Positions 45,969 to 57,244 of a stretch of 64,000 nucleotides of DNA are shown here, one piece after another; positions within the stretch are counted from its first letter, which is position 1; every line of letters starts with the position of its first letter. A program made the translations under genes and the position numbers. This DNA comes from Carettochelys insculpta (taxonomy: Eukaryota; Chordata; Testudines; Carettochelyidae), in NCBI RefSeq assembly GCF_033958435.1, contig NC_134144.1, positions 6,938,010-7,002,009 on the forward strand, given 5' to 3'. The notes beneath the pieces are model-generated. The model did no database searches and had not been told where the DNA came from. It saw only the letters and a list, made by a program, of their open reading frames with translations.

Positions 45969-46381
45969 GGCTGTGTCTCTACTAGCACCCCGCTTTTGAA
46001 AAAGGGATGCTAATGAGACACTGCAATGAATATGCAGCACCTCATTAGCATAATGGGAGCCATGGAATTTTGAAACTGCAGCTTTCAATTGCGTGCGGCT
46101 TGTCTACACGGGGTCTTTTTTGAGAGGACCCCGCAGAGTTCGAAATCCCCTTATTCCTATTTGGTTATAGGAATAAGGGGATTTAGAAGTCTGCAGGGTC
46201 CTTTCGAAAAGGATCCCCTGTAGACGAGCTGCACGCAGTTGAAAGTGGCACTTCTGAACTGCCGTGGCTGCCACTATGCTAATGAGGTGCTGCATATTCA
46301 TTGCAGTGCCTTATTAGCATCTCCTGAAGTGTCTCATTAGCATCCCCCTTTCGAAAGGGGGCTGCTAATCTAGACATAGCC
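45969..46381. mobile_element. Palindromic MITE, family B (413 bp)
   Basis: Begins GGCTGTGTCTCTACTAGCAC and ends GCTAATCTAGACATAGCC, with a perfect 3-bp TSD, GAA (45966-45968 and 46382-46384). Its central hairpin pairs TTCGAAATCCCCTTATTCCT with AGGAATAAGGGGATTTAGAA around 46156. Five POU octamer matches lie at 46007, 46044, 46276, 46313 and 46336. The two halves are inverse copies, the right half with an extra GTCTCATTAGCATC block. Confidence 0.9.
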
Positions 46382-46597
46382 GAAATGAGTTCATCTACAA
46401 GCACTCCTTGAGCCAATAAATATATCGCATTCAACAGACTTAGCAGCTACAACACCTTAAAATAAACATTTTACAATATTTTATTGGTGTTTTAGCTCAT
46501 GCGGCACATCTGTGTCATATATAGTGACATTAGCTTTAAAATTAAATGGTGAAATATCATCTCCCCTTTTTTTTCTTTGTTTCTCTTTTATTTCCTT

Positions 46598-46783
46598 ATC
46601 AGGGGGTAGACGAGTTAGTCTGTATCTTCAAAAACAACAAGAAGTCCTGTGGCACCTTATAGACTAACAGATATTTTGGAGCATAAGATTTTGTGGGCGA
46701 AGTCCCACTTCATCAGATGCCCATGAAAGCTTATGCTCCAAAATATCTGTAAGTCTACAAGGTACCACAGGGCTTCCTGTTGT
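46598..46783. mobile_element. Fold-back Penelope-like insertion 3
   Basis: Left arm: inverse PLE 3' end (ATCAGGGGGTAGACGAGTTA, AAACAACAAGAAGTCCTGTG, CACCTTATAGACTAACAGAT, GGAGCATAAGATTTTGTGGG, CCCACTTCATCAGATGC). Right arm: forward copy (CATGAAAGCTTATGCTCCAA, AATATCTGTAAGTCTACAAG) ending CTTCCTGTTG. A perfect 12-bp TSD, TTTTATTTCCTT, lies at 46586-46597 and 46784-46795. Confidence 0.88.
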
Positions 46784-46795
46784 TTTTATTTCCTT

Positions 46796-48489
46796 CTATC
46801 CCAGAATTCCAGCAGTTGCAAAGGCCTGATCCTGTACAATGCTGAGTTGCCCTCACTTTTTATTGGACTGGGGGCAGACTGACTTGATTTTCACCCTCTT
46901 GAATCCAGAGTAATTGTCCTTAATTCAGGAGAAATTGCTCTAGATCAACAGGGGTGAAAAAGCCATCAGAAATGGAAAAAAATGGAGGTCAAGTTACTCA
47001 GAGCCTCATGGGATCAGGCACAGAAGAGCAAACAGGCTGTGAATAAACTAGTAACCTGAGCAGCATGAAGTGTTCAGAATGTTATTCAGAGTCCTAAATG
47101 TTACACTTTAGATGCTTCCACTGCAGTATTTGACACTGACATACAGTGCCAATGATGGGGAGGGAAGGATAAGATTTTTGTCCTCTTGTAAAATTCTCAG
47201 ATAGTTTCCATCAATGAATAGATTTTTAAATAGATTTTTACACAGATAGGATGACATTTTCCAAGGTGCAATGGGACGTTAGCCCCCAACTCTGCCGATT
47301 TGTGATAGAAACTTGAATGCCAAAGCAGGTCTCATCCCTCCCCATATAGGTTGAAGTCTTTCATCAGTACCATAAAAAACCAAGGGTATCTTGCTAGAAT
47401 CTGAACCTCCGATTCAAGGGAGTCAAGGAAATATTTCATACCTGAAGCTTATCCTGCTATAAGCCTCCCCCTCTGGAAAGTTTAACATAAATGGAATGAT
47501 TTAACAAAGCATGATGACAATTACCCTGAAGTCTTATATTCTTCTTCATTAACGTTTGAGAATTTGGACCAAATTCTGCTTTTGTGCATCTGCTTAGCTG
47601 AATAAACCCCTCAAGAGCAGTACACTTCACCTCTTTCTAGCTCCCATTCTGCATTCCTATGCTTCCAAAATCATCATGCTTTTGTGGAAGTTCAAAAGCA
47701 AAAAAGCAGCAGTCTAGAAAGTAGACTGTCATCTTAAGTAAATGCTTGAGAGTGGATGTTCTCAATGAACGTCTTTTGCTAGGTGGCACTAATGTACTCT
47801 GAAAAGCTGCATGCACATTTGGGGTTTGCCCAAAGCAAGACTCCTGCTGTGGTGAGACAGCCCAAGGTTGAGCAGTTATCAGAAGCAATGGTGGCATCTT
47901 TGGGCTTCCTTGTTTGAAGTCTCAGGGCTTGTCCATGCTACGGGATTTTCAGAAAGACATCCCTTCCAGAAACCTCTTGAGTTTCACGGCAGTTCGATTT
48001 GATTATAGATGGAGATTTATTTTCCATGGAGGATGTCGTGGAGCTGAAAGTGTGTCTTAGTCTAATGTACGATGCTCGGTAATCCTATTAATAAGTACAG
48101 TGGTCTGCGTTATTCTTATGTATTTAGCAACGTGGGCAGATCCAGCCACTTTGTGGAGGGACCCAAGGCAGCACGTTGAGAGCAGGCATGGGCCAGTAGG
48201 TGGTGGATCCTGAAATCCATAGGAGTGCCGGGCTCTGAAGTCACAAAGGCCCAGATAACCACCTGGCTTGCTATGTCCTAAGGCTGGGCTTGAACATAGA
48301 AATGTCAACAAAGTGATCCAAGTCTCTTCTCTTCAGTGGGTATTCAGTGCAACTCCAGCAGAACTGAGAGCTCAGAGGAAAAAAGTGCTTTCAACTCTGG
48401 GCAATTTGCTCAGTGTTACTGAAGGAACGGAGCATCATCATCAAACTTTCATTGTTCTCGGTTATTGATGAGATTTGACTGTTACCTAC
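46796..48489. other. Gene-free sequence with weak MITE trace
   Basis: Mostly unique. 47928-48060 (GGCTTGTCCATGCTACGGG, then CGGCAGTTCGATTTGA) looks like a decayed left end of the GTCTACAC-type MITEs. Two minus-strand frames of 84 and 86 codons lack domains. Confidence 0.45.
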
Positions 48490-48620
48490 CTCAGCTGACG
48501 AAGTGGGTCTTTGCCCACCAAAGCTTATGCTCCAACATATCTGTTATTCTAGAAGGCGCCACAGGACTTCTTGTTTTTGAAAATACAGACTAACTTGGCT
48601 ACCCCTCTGATACCACAGCT
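48490..48620 (+). repeat. Penelope-like element 3' end
   Basis: Sense-strand PLE end: TGACGAAGTGGGTCTTTGCC, CACCAAAGCTTATGCTCCAA, CATATCTGTTATTCTAGAAG, GCGCCACAGGACTTCTTG and ACTTGGCTACCCCTCTGATA. Strongly 5'-truncated. Confidence 0.85.
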
Positions 48621-50322
48621 GTGTCACTTAGTAAATCTTCAGATTTGAAAATGGTGGATTAATGTTATATCTGTCAATAATTAATTAGTAATAGGTACAT
48701 TAAAGAATAGCGGCTGAAACAGGCCTTGAAGTCTAAATCTGTGAATGGAGCTATTTGATGGACTGGTTCTTTGAAACTATCTATTGAAATTTTGACAAAC
48801 CAGGAATTAACAATACAATTTGCTGAGTTTAGTTATTTCTGAAACTCTTGCCTTTTATCCACACAGGCAAATTTGCTCACAAAGTCAAATTTTTGTCTCT
48901 TCTCCCCATGATTAGCATTTTTATTTTGAACCCCAAAATCAATCCTTGATTATTTTTTAGGAACAAACATTAGTCCATCAGTAAAGTTGTATAAAATCAG
49001 ATGACATGCAGGTAAGTTACCTTGATTACCTTTTCTTCATACCTCAAGAGATGACACCATCCAGGTCTCTACATGGCTGTATGTGCTTTCAGTTAGATGG
49101 AAACACTGCTCAGCTGTTATGTCTTGTGGTTATCAGTAAATAGGCTTTTTTAAAAAATGAATTCAAGCTGATTATTAACAAATTGCCATAATGTTGACGG
49201 AAGTGGTTTTTTGTGTAGTGGGAGGTATAATCTACTTAATGTCATGGAGCAGAACAGAAGATGCAACGCTGAAATTTACATCTATTTTATACAAAGTGGC
49301 AGCAGAGATTTCCAGAGAAATTACAAACCTCATGTTTCATTTTTGTGCAAGGCTTTTTAATGAAGAAGCATGGGAAAAAAATGATCAGCAGTTAGGCTGG
49401 GAAAAGAAAGTCAAACAAACGGATAAAAGAAACCTGCATGATGATAAAGGTGGAGATCCACAATTCATGTATCTAAGAAGTGTGAGTGTTAGGGTAGTTA
49501 AGTGTTGTCTTTTTTGCATCCAAGTGATGGTGGTCTTAGTTGTATTCTTCTCAAAGCACATAAATATTTCTGTCAGAAATCAGGGAACATTTCACTTTCC
49601 AGAAAAGCTGCACCAAAAAGATCTACTGTAAGCCAAGGTATTTCCAGCGCATAGTTATTTTCAACAATCCACTGAGTCAGTACATCTAAACTGCCTTTCC
49701 TTCCTCCCTGGAGTTCAGATTAAATTGTTGGTTGGAATTTTTGTGCATTATTAAAAAAAATGAAAAGAAATTATAGCCCTTTATTTTAAAGATGGCTGCA
49801 ATAAAAATTTAGATTATTCAAATCTATCAAGAGTATTGTATAAGGCAGTAACTACAGCTGTTCCTTTTTAATACCGAGAGATTCACTGGGTTTTGCATCT
49901 CGTTTACAGTCATAAATAAGCAAGCCTATTTACAAGACATTGCTACAGGGAGGGAAAAATGTTATATAAAAATAAAACTTGATCCATCCAATAGAGGGAA
50001 ATGCAATGAAATATTTTAATAGTGTAAATGCCAGCCTAATATAATTCTCTGAAATTATGCATAAATAATTTCTAATTAGGTATATTTTAAATTTTTGCCC
50101 TTATAAAATACAGTTTACATACATTTAATAAATTATATTGTGCAAATACAACTATGGTACTCATACATTGTGCCATATTTTTCTCTAAGGGCCTACTTTT
50201 GCTCTTTCATTGGTTTTCAGTGAGTATAAGAGCAGGAACCAACCAATTTAATTTTAACATGATGTCAGTTATTATTCTGTTGGAGTGTTTGTATTCATTG
50301 AGTAAGCACATACATACTTACG
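48621..50322. other. Unique AT-rich interval with one 146-codon frame
   Basis: Holds the plus-strand frame 49191-49631, listed separately, and an AT-rich part (49730-50150) with homeodomain-like TAATTA and ATGCATAAATAATT sequences. No repeat ends. Confidence 0.5.
49191..49631 (+). other. Unexplained 146-codon open frame
   Basis: ATG-initiated and free of stops for 146 codons, among the longest frames here outside recognised repeats. Residues 1-18 and about 103-120 are hydrophobic, with a Lys/Glu/Asp-rich middle (about 58-87). I recognise no family. No TATA box, CpG island, splice sites or polyadenylation signal can be tied to it. A chance frame is the likelier explanation in 64 kb of AT-rich DNA. 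Confidence 0.15.
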
Positions 50323-50330
50323 CATTAAAG

Positions 50331-51166
50331 TGGCGTTTCTCAGCCATTTTGAATAAAGTATCCCTTTTTTGCGGGGGGGGGAAGTACCCCCCAACTTCTC
50401 CTGTGTACCCCAAAGGGCACGTGTGCCACCAGATGAGAAGCACGGTCCTTCGGTAATCTGAGGAGTCAGATTTGTTTTGCATACCACCAAGCTGCACCTC
50501 ACTTAAAAACTTATTTATAAAAGCATGCAAAAATATCTAAGACGACTACTCCTGAAAACTCACTGACTTTCCACCATCTTATTATCAAGTCAATGAATTG
50601 GAATAGAAATATAGTGCTTATGTTTCACCATAAGGCACATGAAGCAGTAGAAACAAGTCACCGTCTGAACGAACATTTAGGTTGTACTGCCGTGGTGTGC
50701 AATACGGCATCCATTTGCCATATGTGGCAAACTGGACAGCGCGGTGTGGCAGAGTGGCTGTTAGAGCTGCACATGTGGATGTGCTCTATGGACGTGTCTC
50801 ACCACTTGGCGGGATAAGTGTGTGGTGGCAACTGCAGAGGTGGCCACTCCTGTGGCTTGGGGTGGCAGGATTGGCACGGTGCAGCTTGGGGTCATGGGGC
50901 TCAGGGCTGGTGTGAGTCACTGGCAGTTTGCACAGGGCAGGGGAGGGGCGTGTCCCTGGTTGTGGGGAGGAAGCCTGGCTGACATGGGGTGGCGGAGCTG
51001 AGGTGATTGCGAAATTTTGTTCTGGACGCCACTGTTGTACTGACCTTACCAGTGCTTTTACGTAGCCTGTTGTAAAACTAGGCAAATATCTAGGTGAGTT
51101 GAGGTACCGCCTGGAAGACCTTGGTATACCCCCAAGGCCACACGTACCCCTGGTTGAGAAGCGCTT
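50331..51166. mobile_element. hAT element with internal GC-rich insertion
   Basis: Begins TGGCGTTTCTCAGCC and ends GGTTGAGAAGCGCTT, imperfect inverted repeats of the hAT type (TTCTCAACC core). The 8-bp flanks CATTAAAG (50323-50330) and CTTTAAAG (51167-51174) differ once. Inside the ends are CTGTGTACCCCAAAGGGCAC on the left and TATACCCCCAAGGCCACACG on the right. From about 50690 to 51000 the sequence becomes G-rich and looks like a foreign insertion (GTGTGCAATACGGCATCCAT at its start). No transposase. Confidence 0.75.
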
Positions 51167-51174
51167 CTTTAAAG

Positions 51175-51760
51175 GGCTCAGATGTAGCAAAAGACTTAAG
51201 TGCCTGCTTAACTCTCAGCATGTGAGCCGTCTCCACTCACATTTCCAGGGGGAGTTTTGTCAGTGACTTTGAGACCAGGATTTTACTCACTGACTTCAGT
51301 GTTAGGCATGTGCTTAATGGCCTGGCTGGACTGAGACCGAAACTGGTAAATGTGACCTGATAAAGATTTAAGTGCAATCTCAAAGTCACCCCCTGCAGGG
51401 TCCCACGGGTCCTCTGGGGTCTCCCCTCTCCAGCCCCACTGGCTTTGCTCCCATCCACTGGCCTTGTGGGATCTGCTGGCCTTCAGGGTCCTATTGCATG
51501 GGCTTCGCTGCTCACCAGCCCTGGAGGTTCTGTAGCCTCCTGGGTCCTTCTGCAGGTTTGGGGCTCTTCTTCTGGTGTCAGCCCAGGGCTCAGCAGTTGC
51601 TCCTAGCTGTGGCTCCAGCAGGGGCCAGTGAGGGGCTAGGGTTGCCAACTCTCCTGGACCATCCAGATTGGACACCATTGCCACATACGGCATCCGGAAG
51701 GAAGGAGAGAGGTGTAAGAGTGGGGCTGTAACTCAGCCTCCCAACCTAAAAACTGCTTCA
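51175..51760. other. GC-rich stretch, repeat-like
   Basis: GC-rich text with GGGCTAGGGTTGCCAACTCT near 51640, a phrase common in sauropsid repeats. Two overlapping frames on opposite strands (119 and 136 codons) reflect high GC. No gene called. Confidence 0.4.
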
Positions 51761-53760
51761 GTGGTACTGCCTAGTGATACAGGGAAACCATAAACACTTC
51801 AACTGGCAAAACCATGAGCAAGTCGTAGAAATGATCGTGAACAAGGGACCCTTTGAATCATGGTCCCCCCTCCCGCATCCTGTACCTGATAGGAAAAAAA
51901 AAAAAAAAACCAGTGTGGAAGCACTAAAGAGAGCTTTTGTAAATTTTGGGTCCAAAAACAGCTGTCCCAGACACTTTTCATGCCAGATGCCTTAGTCCAG
52001 TGACCTAGTTTCCAATATCTCAGAGAGAGAGAGAAATTGTGACTAGTACACACCAAGGACTTCTAAAACATACTTTTGGGAGGCTTAAAATCACTTCTTC
52101 CCATGGCATAAACTTCCTGTTTCAAGCCTTATGAGGGTGTGAGATAGCAATCTCATAAATCCCACCTGTGAAAGGACTGATTTTTGTTGCATCTCTGACT
52201 ACTATAATTTTATGGGATGGGAGCACATTCAAAAGGAAAAGAAAAAAAAACCCTTTAGCTGTTTATACTTTAAATACGTATGTTTCAAATTTCGAATGTT
52301 CCAAGTTTAACTTAAGAGACTGACGAGGTGGCAGAGTGCAGGTGAAATTGTCAAACTTTATACTTATAACAGGACAGTTATATTAATTACAATCTATTCC
52401 TCCTCTCAGAAAACACATTAACAAACATACAAGCCTGTGCCTTGAAGCACTTAGTAGCTCAGTGCCTGTTTGGTTTATCACACGGGTATTACCATGATAC
52501 CTGCAATATGATCACACATTTTATATGCTGGTGAATGTGGGGGCCAGAAGTCAATGAACAGACTCTTTCTTTCTTCTACGGTGCACAATAATATTACTTG
52601 CATTTTGTGAGTTGGGGACTGCTTCATTTTTCATGAATATCAAAGTAATGAGTGATTTATAGGGCCATCCAAAATGACAGCCAGAAAAACCTACCTACTA
52701 CCACATACTATATGACATTTGTTTTTATTAAAGGGGGCTATTTTGTCAAGAGTTTAAACATCATATAACTTTGGGGGAAAAAAGTTGGTATTATTTTTCA
52801 CAGTCTCTGCTTGTTAAGTTAAATTGCCTTTCTACACATTCAAGGTTCCTGGCCTTGCAGAGTGAGAAAAAATGAGAACAAATGGATTTTTAAATCACAA
52901 AAATAGCAAACTAGCTTTTCTGTAAATCAAGGTATTCTGAAATTAAGGTTAGCTGTCTAAAAACCTATCCGAGGGGAAACTTCATTTTAAGGGGAAAAAA
53001 TCTCAAGATTCTCCAAGGAGATACCACTGATGTTTCTAGATGGAATGCTTGCTGACCTTAAAAATATAACTATCCCAGGTGTGAACATTTTAAATTGCAG
53101 GTAAATGCAAGGGAAAAAGGGTGGGCATATAGGAATTCCAGAGTTATGGGCAAGAAAATACCATTTACATACATCGTATATAGTATGCAGAATTCAAAGA
53201 CCAACAGGTGAAGAGGAAAAGAATTTATCACATAGTTTTTGCAGTTGAGGATATGGTTGCAGGTATGCTGAGAAAGGGCTTCATATTGCAAACCTCGCTC
53301 ACACAGGTTGTTCAGTGTAATGAAGCCACTCAAGTGAGCAGGGACTAAGCACATGATGAGAACTTTGCAGGATCTGAACCCAAAGCATATTTCACATGGT
53401 TATAGCTTTATAAATGGATTGCAAAGATGGCAAGCCTACTACCAGTGGTGCTTGTGGATCCCAGAGGAGCATAAGAAAGCCTTAATGTTTATGGGAATTG
53501 GGCACAAAGGTGCCACCACCTATAGATCCCTGTTCGAGTGGGGAGTGGGCGAACACTAGCTCTGCCGCAGGCTGAACGTCCATCATGTGGAAGTCCTTCT
53601 GTTGGTTGAGAGAAAACTAGGCTGGTGGGACATGGAGCCGTTACATCTCCACCAAATTCATTCCTCAGAACCCAAAAGTCTGAGCTGCTTACAGTGCTGA
53701 GTCCTATTAGCCAACTGGAGTGAGGTCCTGAGACAGCCTGTGGAATCTGGGGAGAGACTG
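51761..53760. other. Gene-free unique sequence
   Basis: AT-rich with a run of about 16 A (51895-51910) and a GA microsatellite (52023-52034). No repeat ends recognised. Frames up to 98 codons lack domains. Confidence 0.5.
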
Positions 53761-53762
53761 GG

Positions 53763-54022
53763 GGCAGGTCTACACTAGACTTCAAAGACGAGCATAGATA
53801 CGCAATTCCATGTATGGCAAATGCGTAGCTGGAATTGATGGCTCTACAATTGACTTATCTGGCCATCCTCTCTGAGAGATTGATGGGAGAAGCTCTCCCG
53901 CCAACCTCCCTTGCTCCTTGTGATATTGGGGAGAATAGGGGTCGACTGTCGATTCCTGATAGTTCAATTTCATGCGTCCCTACTAGGTGTGCAAAATTTA
54001 ACCCCTGAAGATCAACTTCATG
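53763..54022 (+). mobile_element. Harbinger-like MITE, family A, 3'-truncated
   Basis: Starts GGCAGGTCTACACTAGAC and follows family A (ACGCAATTCC, GTAGCTGGAATTGATG, GTTCAATTTCATGCGTCCCT, CCCTGAAGATCAACTTC). The terminal AGTGTAGAC right end is missing, so the copy is truncated near 54022. Confidence 0.75.
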
Positions 54023-56595
54023 CCTCCGCTGGTCACGGGCATAACCAGCTCACAGGATGGGCAGCTCTTGAAACAGAGGATTCCCATGGTCAGCAGTGGC
54101 TGGCAGTACTGGCAGTACTGCCAGCCACCAGGTGGAGAGGAGCCTTTCTTCTTGAAGCCCCTAGTAACTACTATTAACTTTAGGTAACTAAGATGTCATG
54201 GTGGTACAGCCAAGCAGAGTATTGCCAACATACATCATGGGCAGTAAAGCAGGCACCAGGTATGACAGGCAGTGTCTGACCCTGTGCTCTTTACCCTTTT
54301 ATTTACGGGAGTTAATGGGATTGGTTGGAGACAAATAAGACATATTCTTAATTTTCTCCTGCAGTGCTTTGTGATACTGGGAAAGTCTCCAGGCAGGACA
54401 AATAATAGGATGAAGGAAATTTGCATTGTTTAAGACTAAGGAGATTATAATTGTGTACTTACGTCTTACACCCACAAGGATGGCCCTCTGGCTCAATTCT
54501 CAGACGGCATAAATGAAGTGAAGTCAATACATCTACACTGACTTGGCCAATCTGAAGTAAAATCTCTGCCAATCAGATGTCTCTTTTCATACTTCTCAAG
54601 TAACAAAAATATACAGCTCTCTAATACAGGGATTTCCATGTAGCAGGGTCATCATAACGGTGAGTCAAGCTGCAGTCCCCTGATTTATTATTTCAACTAG
54701 CCTAGCTGAGCAGTTATTCCTGTCATGTGACTAGAGTTGTGTTTAATACCAGGCTATTTCTTTCTTCAATACTTGACAAATTTTTTGAAAAAAAAAAAGA
54801 TCCTTTAGAAACAACATAGTAGTTTGCTTTGGAATGGGAGACAATTTGGGGACCTTCTATACAAATAAGCCCATTAGTAAAGGTGAGTAGGGGCAGCAGA
54901 CCTGGGCCTCTAATTCATAAAAGAAGATAAGGAATCACAACAATAAAGTGTGTGTTAGAACTGTCTTCCCCTCGCCCTTCTTTTTTCCTGCAGTAGTAGG
55001 TGTAAAATGAATAATTTCTAAAGACCATACTGTATTATCACTCTTTGCACAGAATTCTGTCAGTATTGGCAGGAGTGCTACAGGGAGGCACACAGTGAGA
55101 TAATGTCCAAAGGGCGGTAATATTGATTACACCCCATGTTTAGGACAGTGAAGTGGAATTCATGAATATGATAGATGTTATTTTCCAGTGGTAAGTTAGA
55201 AATTCCAGGCACTGTTATGCAACGTTATGTTCTCCAGCATGGGGGCTGTTAGAACAAAGATGCTTTGTTAATAGCTCAGGAGTATGACTCGGTTAGTCTA
55301 ACTGCCCTATAACCTTATAGTGACAGAAAACAAACAGATAAGACATAAGAGAAAAAAAAACATGCAACTTGGAAAGCATGAGTTGCTTGTTACAAGTAAC
55401 ATAAATATTTTCCACTGACATAACACCATTTTCCCGTTAAAAAAAAATCCTTTATCTACCATGCTGGAGGACTGAATTCAGGAGGATACCAGCGTATTTT
55501 GGCCAACAGGAATGGCCAGATAGAAAGCAGCAGAAAGGTTCTTGGGTCACTTCCTGTGGATGGCTCTTCGATTAGGATCTGAATTCATTCACAGTTTGGT
55601 TGTGCACAATTGCACCAACTTTACAAGGCTGTGGTTTTCTTATGTGTAACCAGAATTTGGCTTGAAGTGTAACCATGTTAGAGGATCAATGTGCACAGCA
55701 TCCTTGTTGCAGCTTGCAACTATTTACAGAATTCAGAATTATACTTGCAGAATTAAACTTGCAACTATTTTCAGAATTCAGAAGATTCAGCGTTGGACAG
55801 AATGACTGAGGAAGTGAGAGAGCAGGCTTGTGATTTCTGGAAGCTGATTCCTATATCCTGAGCCTGCTTGTCTCCAAGAAAATGATTTAACTTAGGAAAT
55901 TCTGGGGATCTGCCCAAAGATGTTGGTAAACAATAATACAGAGAAAAAAACTGACTATTTTTAAGGAGTATGTAAAGATTTGGGACTTACCCAGACCTGG
56001 GGCAATTGCTGTTGCTGATGGAAGTGGCAGAAGGATCCATTCCTATGATGAAGAAGAGTGTAGAGAACATCCTGAAAATATAGGAACAAATGTGGAGGAT
56101 CTTGTTCTAAGAGACATATTGTGCTTGAGTCTGACTAAAAGAGGTCCTAAGACTGGCTTCCAAGACTGGGGATAACATTTCCCCTTTCTAGATCAAGCAA
56201 AGACATGAGCTGTTGCATTTTGGACTAACTGGAATTTGGAAAGTTGAACCAGAGGGACTCTAAAAGGAGGAAAGCTTAAGAGTGAACATTGGGGAAGGTT
56301 TAAGGTTAGGATTACCCATTGGATGCCTCAGAGATGACAAAAGGTAGATGCCTAGGAAATGTACATGGCTCAAGATTTTGGATTATACTAAATTAAAATC
56401 AAATAAAAAGTTGGAAGGGTGTTAAACTCCCCTTCAAAGAAACATTCTTACTAACAAAGGACATGCAATGATGTGCTTAATGTTAAAAAGGCACTTAAGT
56501 CCCATTGGTATCATCAATGGTTTCCTGAATCAGAGATTCAGTTTACAGGAAATGCAGGTTCGAAATTTTGCTGCTTTATCAGCTGGAACATGTGA
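54023..56595. other. Gene-free unique sequence with local duplication
   Basis: No repeat ends. A local direct duplication of CTTGCAACTATTTACAGAAT with a TCAGAA tail lies at 55714-55739 and 55759-55784. A-runs near 54787 and 55350. No frame above 90 codons. Confidence 0.5.
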
Positions 56596-56599
56596 ATGG

Positions 56600-57240
56600 C
56601 TACACTTGGTTTGACCAATGATCTATCGAGCTGAGTATTCTCTCTTCCAACAGTGGCTGGTATCTGATGCTTCAGAGGGAATGAACAGAATAGGACAATC
56701 GATCGATTGATCCATCCCCTGTCATCTGGTCCCAGCTTCTTACAGTCAGAGGTTTTTGGATACCTAGAATATCCCCAACCATCTTCTCTACTAGCTATTG
56801 ATGGACCTATCCTCCATTAAATTATCTAATTCTTTTTTGAACCCAGATATACTTCCGGCCTTCACAAAATCCTTTGGCAATAAGTTCCAGAGGTACTTCC
56901 TCATGTTTGGTTTCATCATGCATTAGTTTTACTGGGTGAGCCTGTGTTATATGAATGAGTAAATAACACTTCTTATTCACTTTCTCCATGCCATTCATAA
57001 TTGCAGACATCGATCATATCCCCCCTCTAGTCTTCTTTTGACATAGTTAACAGTCTAAGTCTTTCTAATTTCTCCTCATATGGAAGTTAGTCCATTCCCC
57101 TAATAATTTTTTTTCGCCCTTTTGTTGACGCCTTTTCCAATTCTAGCAGATCTTCTTGAAGGTGAGGTGACTAGAATTGGAAATTTCAACCTATGATCTG
57201 CTGAAGTGCCTGATTCATGAGATTTAAATAATGTTGTTTT
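56600..57240 (-). repeat. CR1 LINE 3' region
   Basis: Plus strand shows ATGATCTATCGAGCTGAGTA, ACAGTGGCTGGTATCTGATG, AAGTTCCAGAGGTACTTCCT, CCATGCCATTCATAATTGCA and CCCCTCTAGTCTTCTTTTGA, the reverse complement of a CR1 copy of the subfamily also seen at 475. The 5' boundary near 57240 is approximate. Confidence 0.8.
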
Positions 57241-57244
57241 ACCG

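Noticed and set aside
51283..51731. Opposed 136- and 119-codon frames
   Set aside because: High GC removes stops on both strands; neither shows a family signature.
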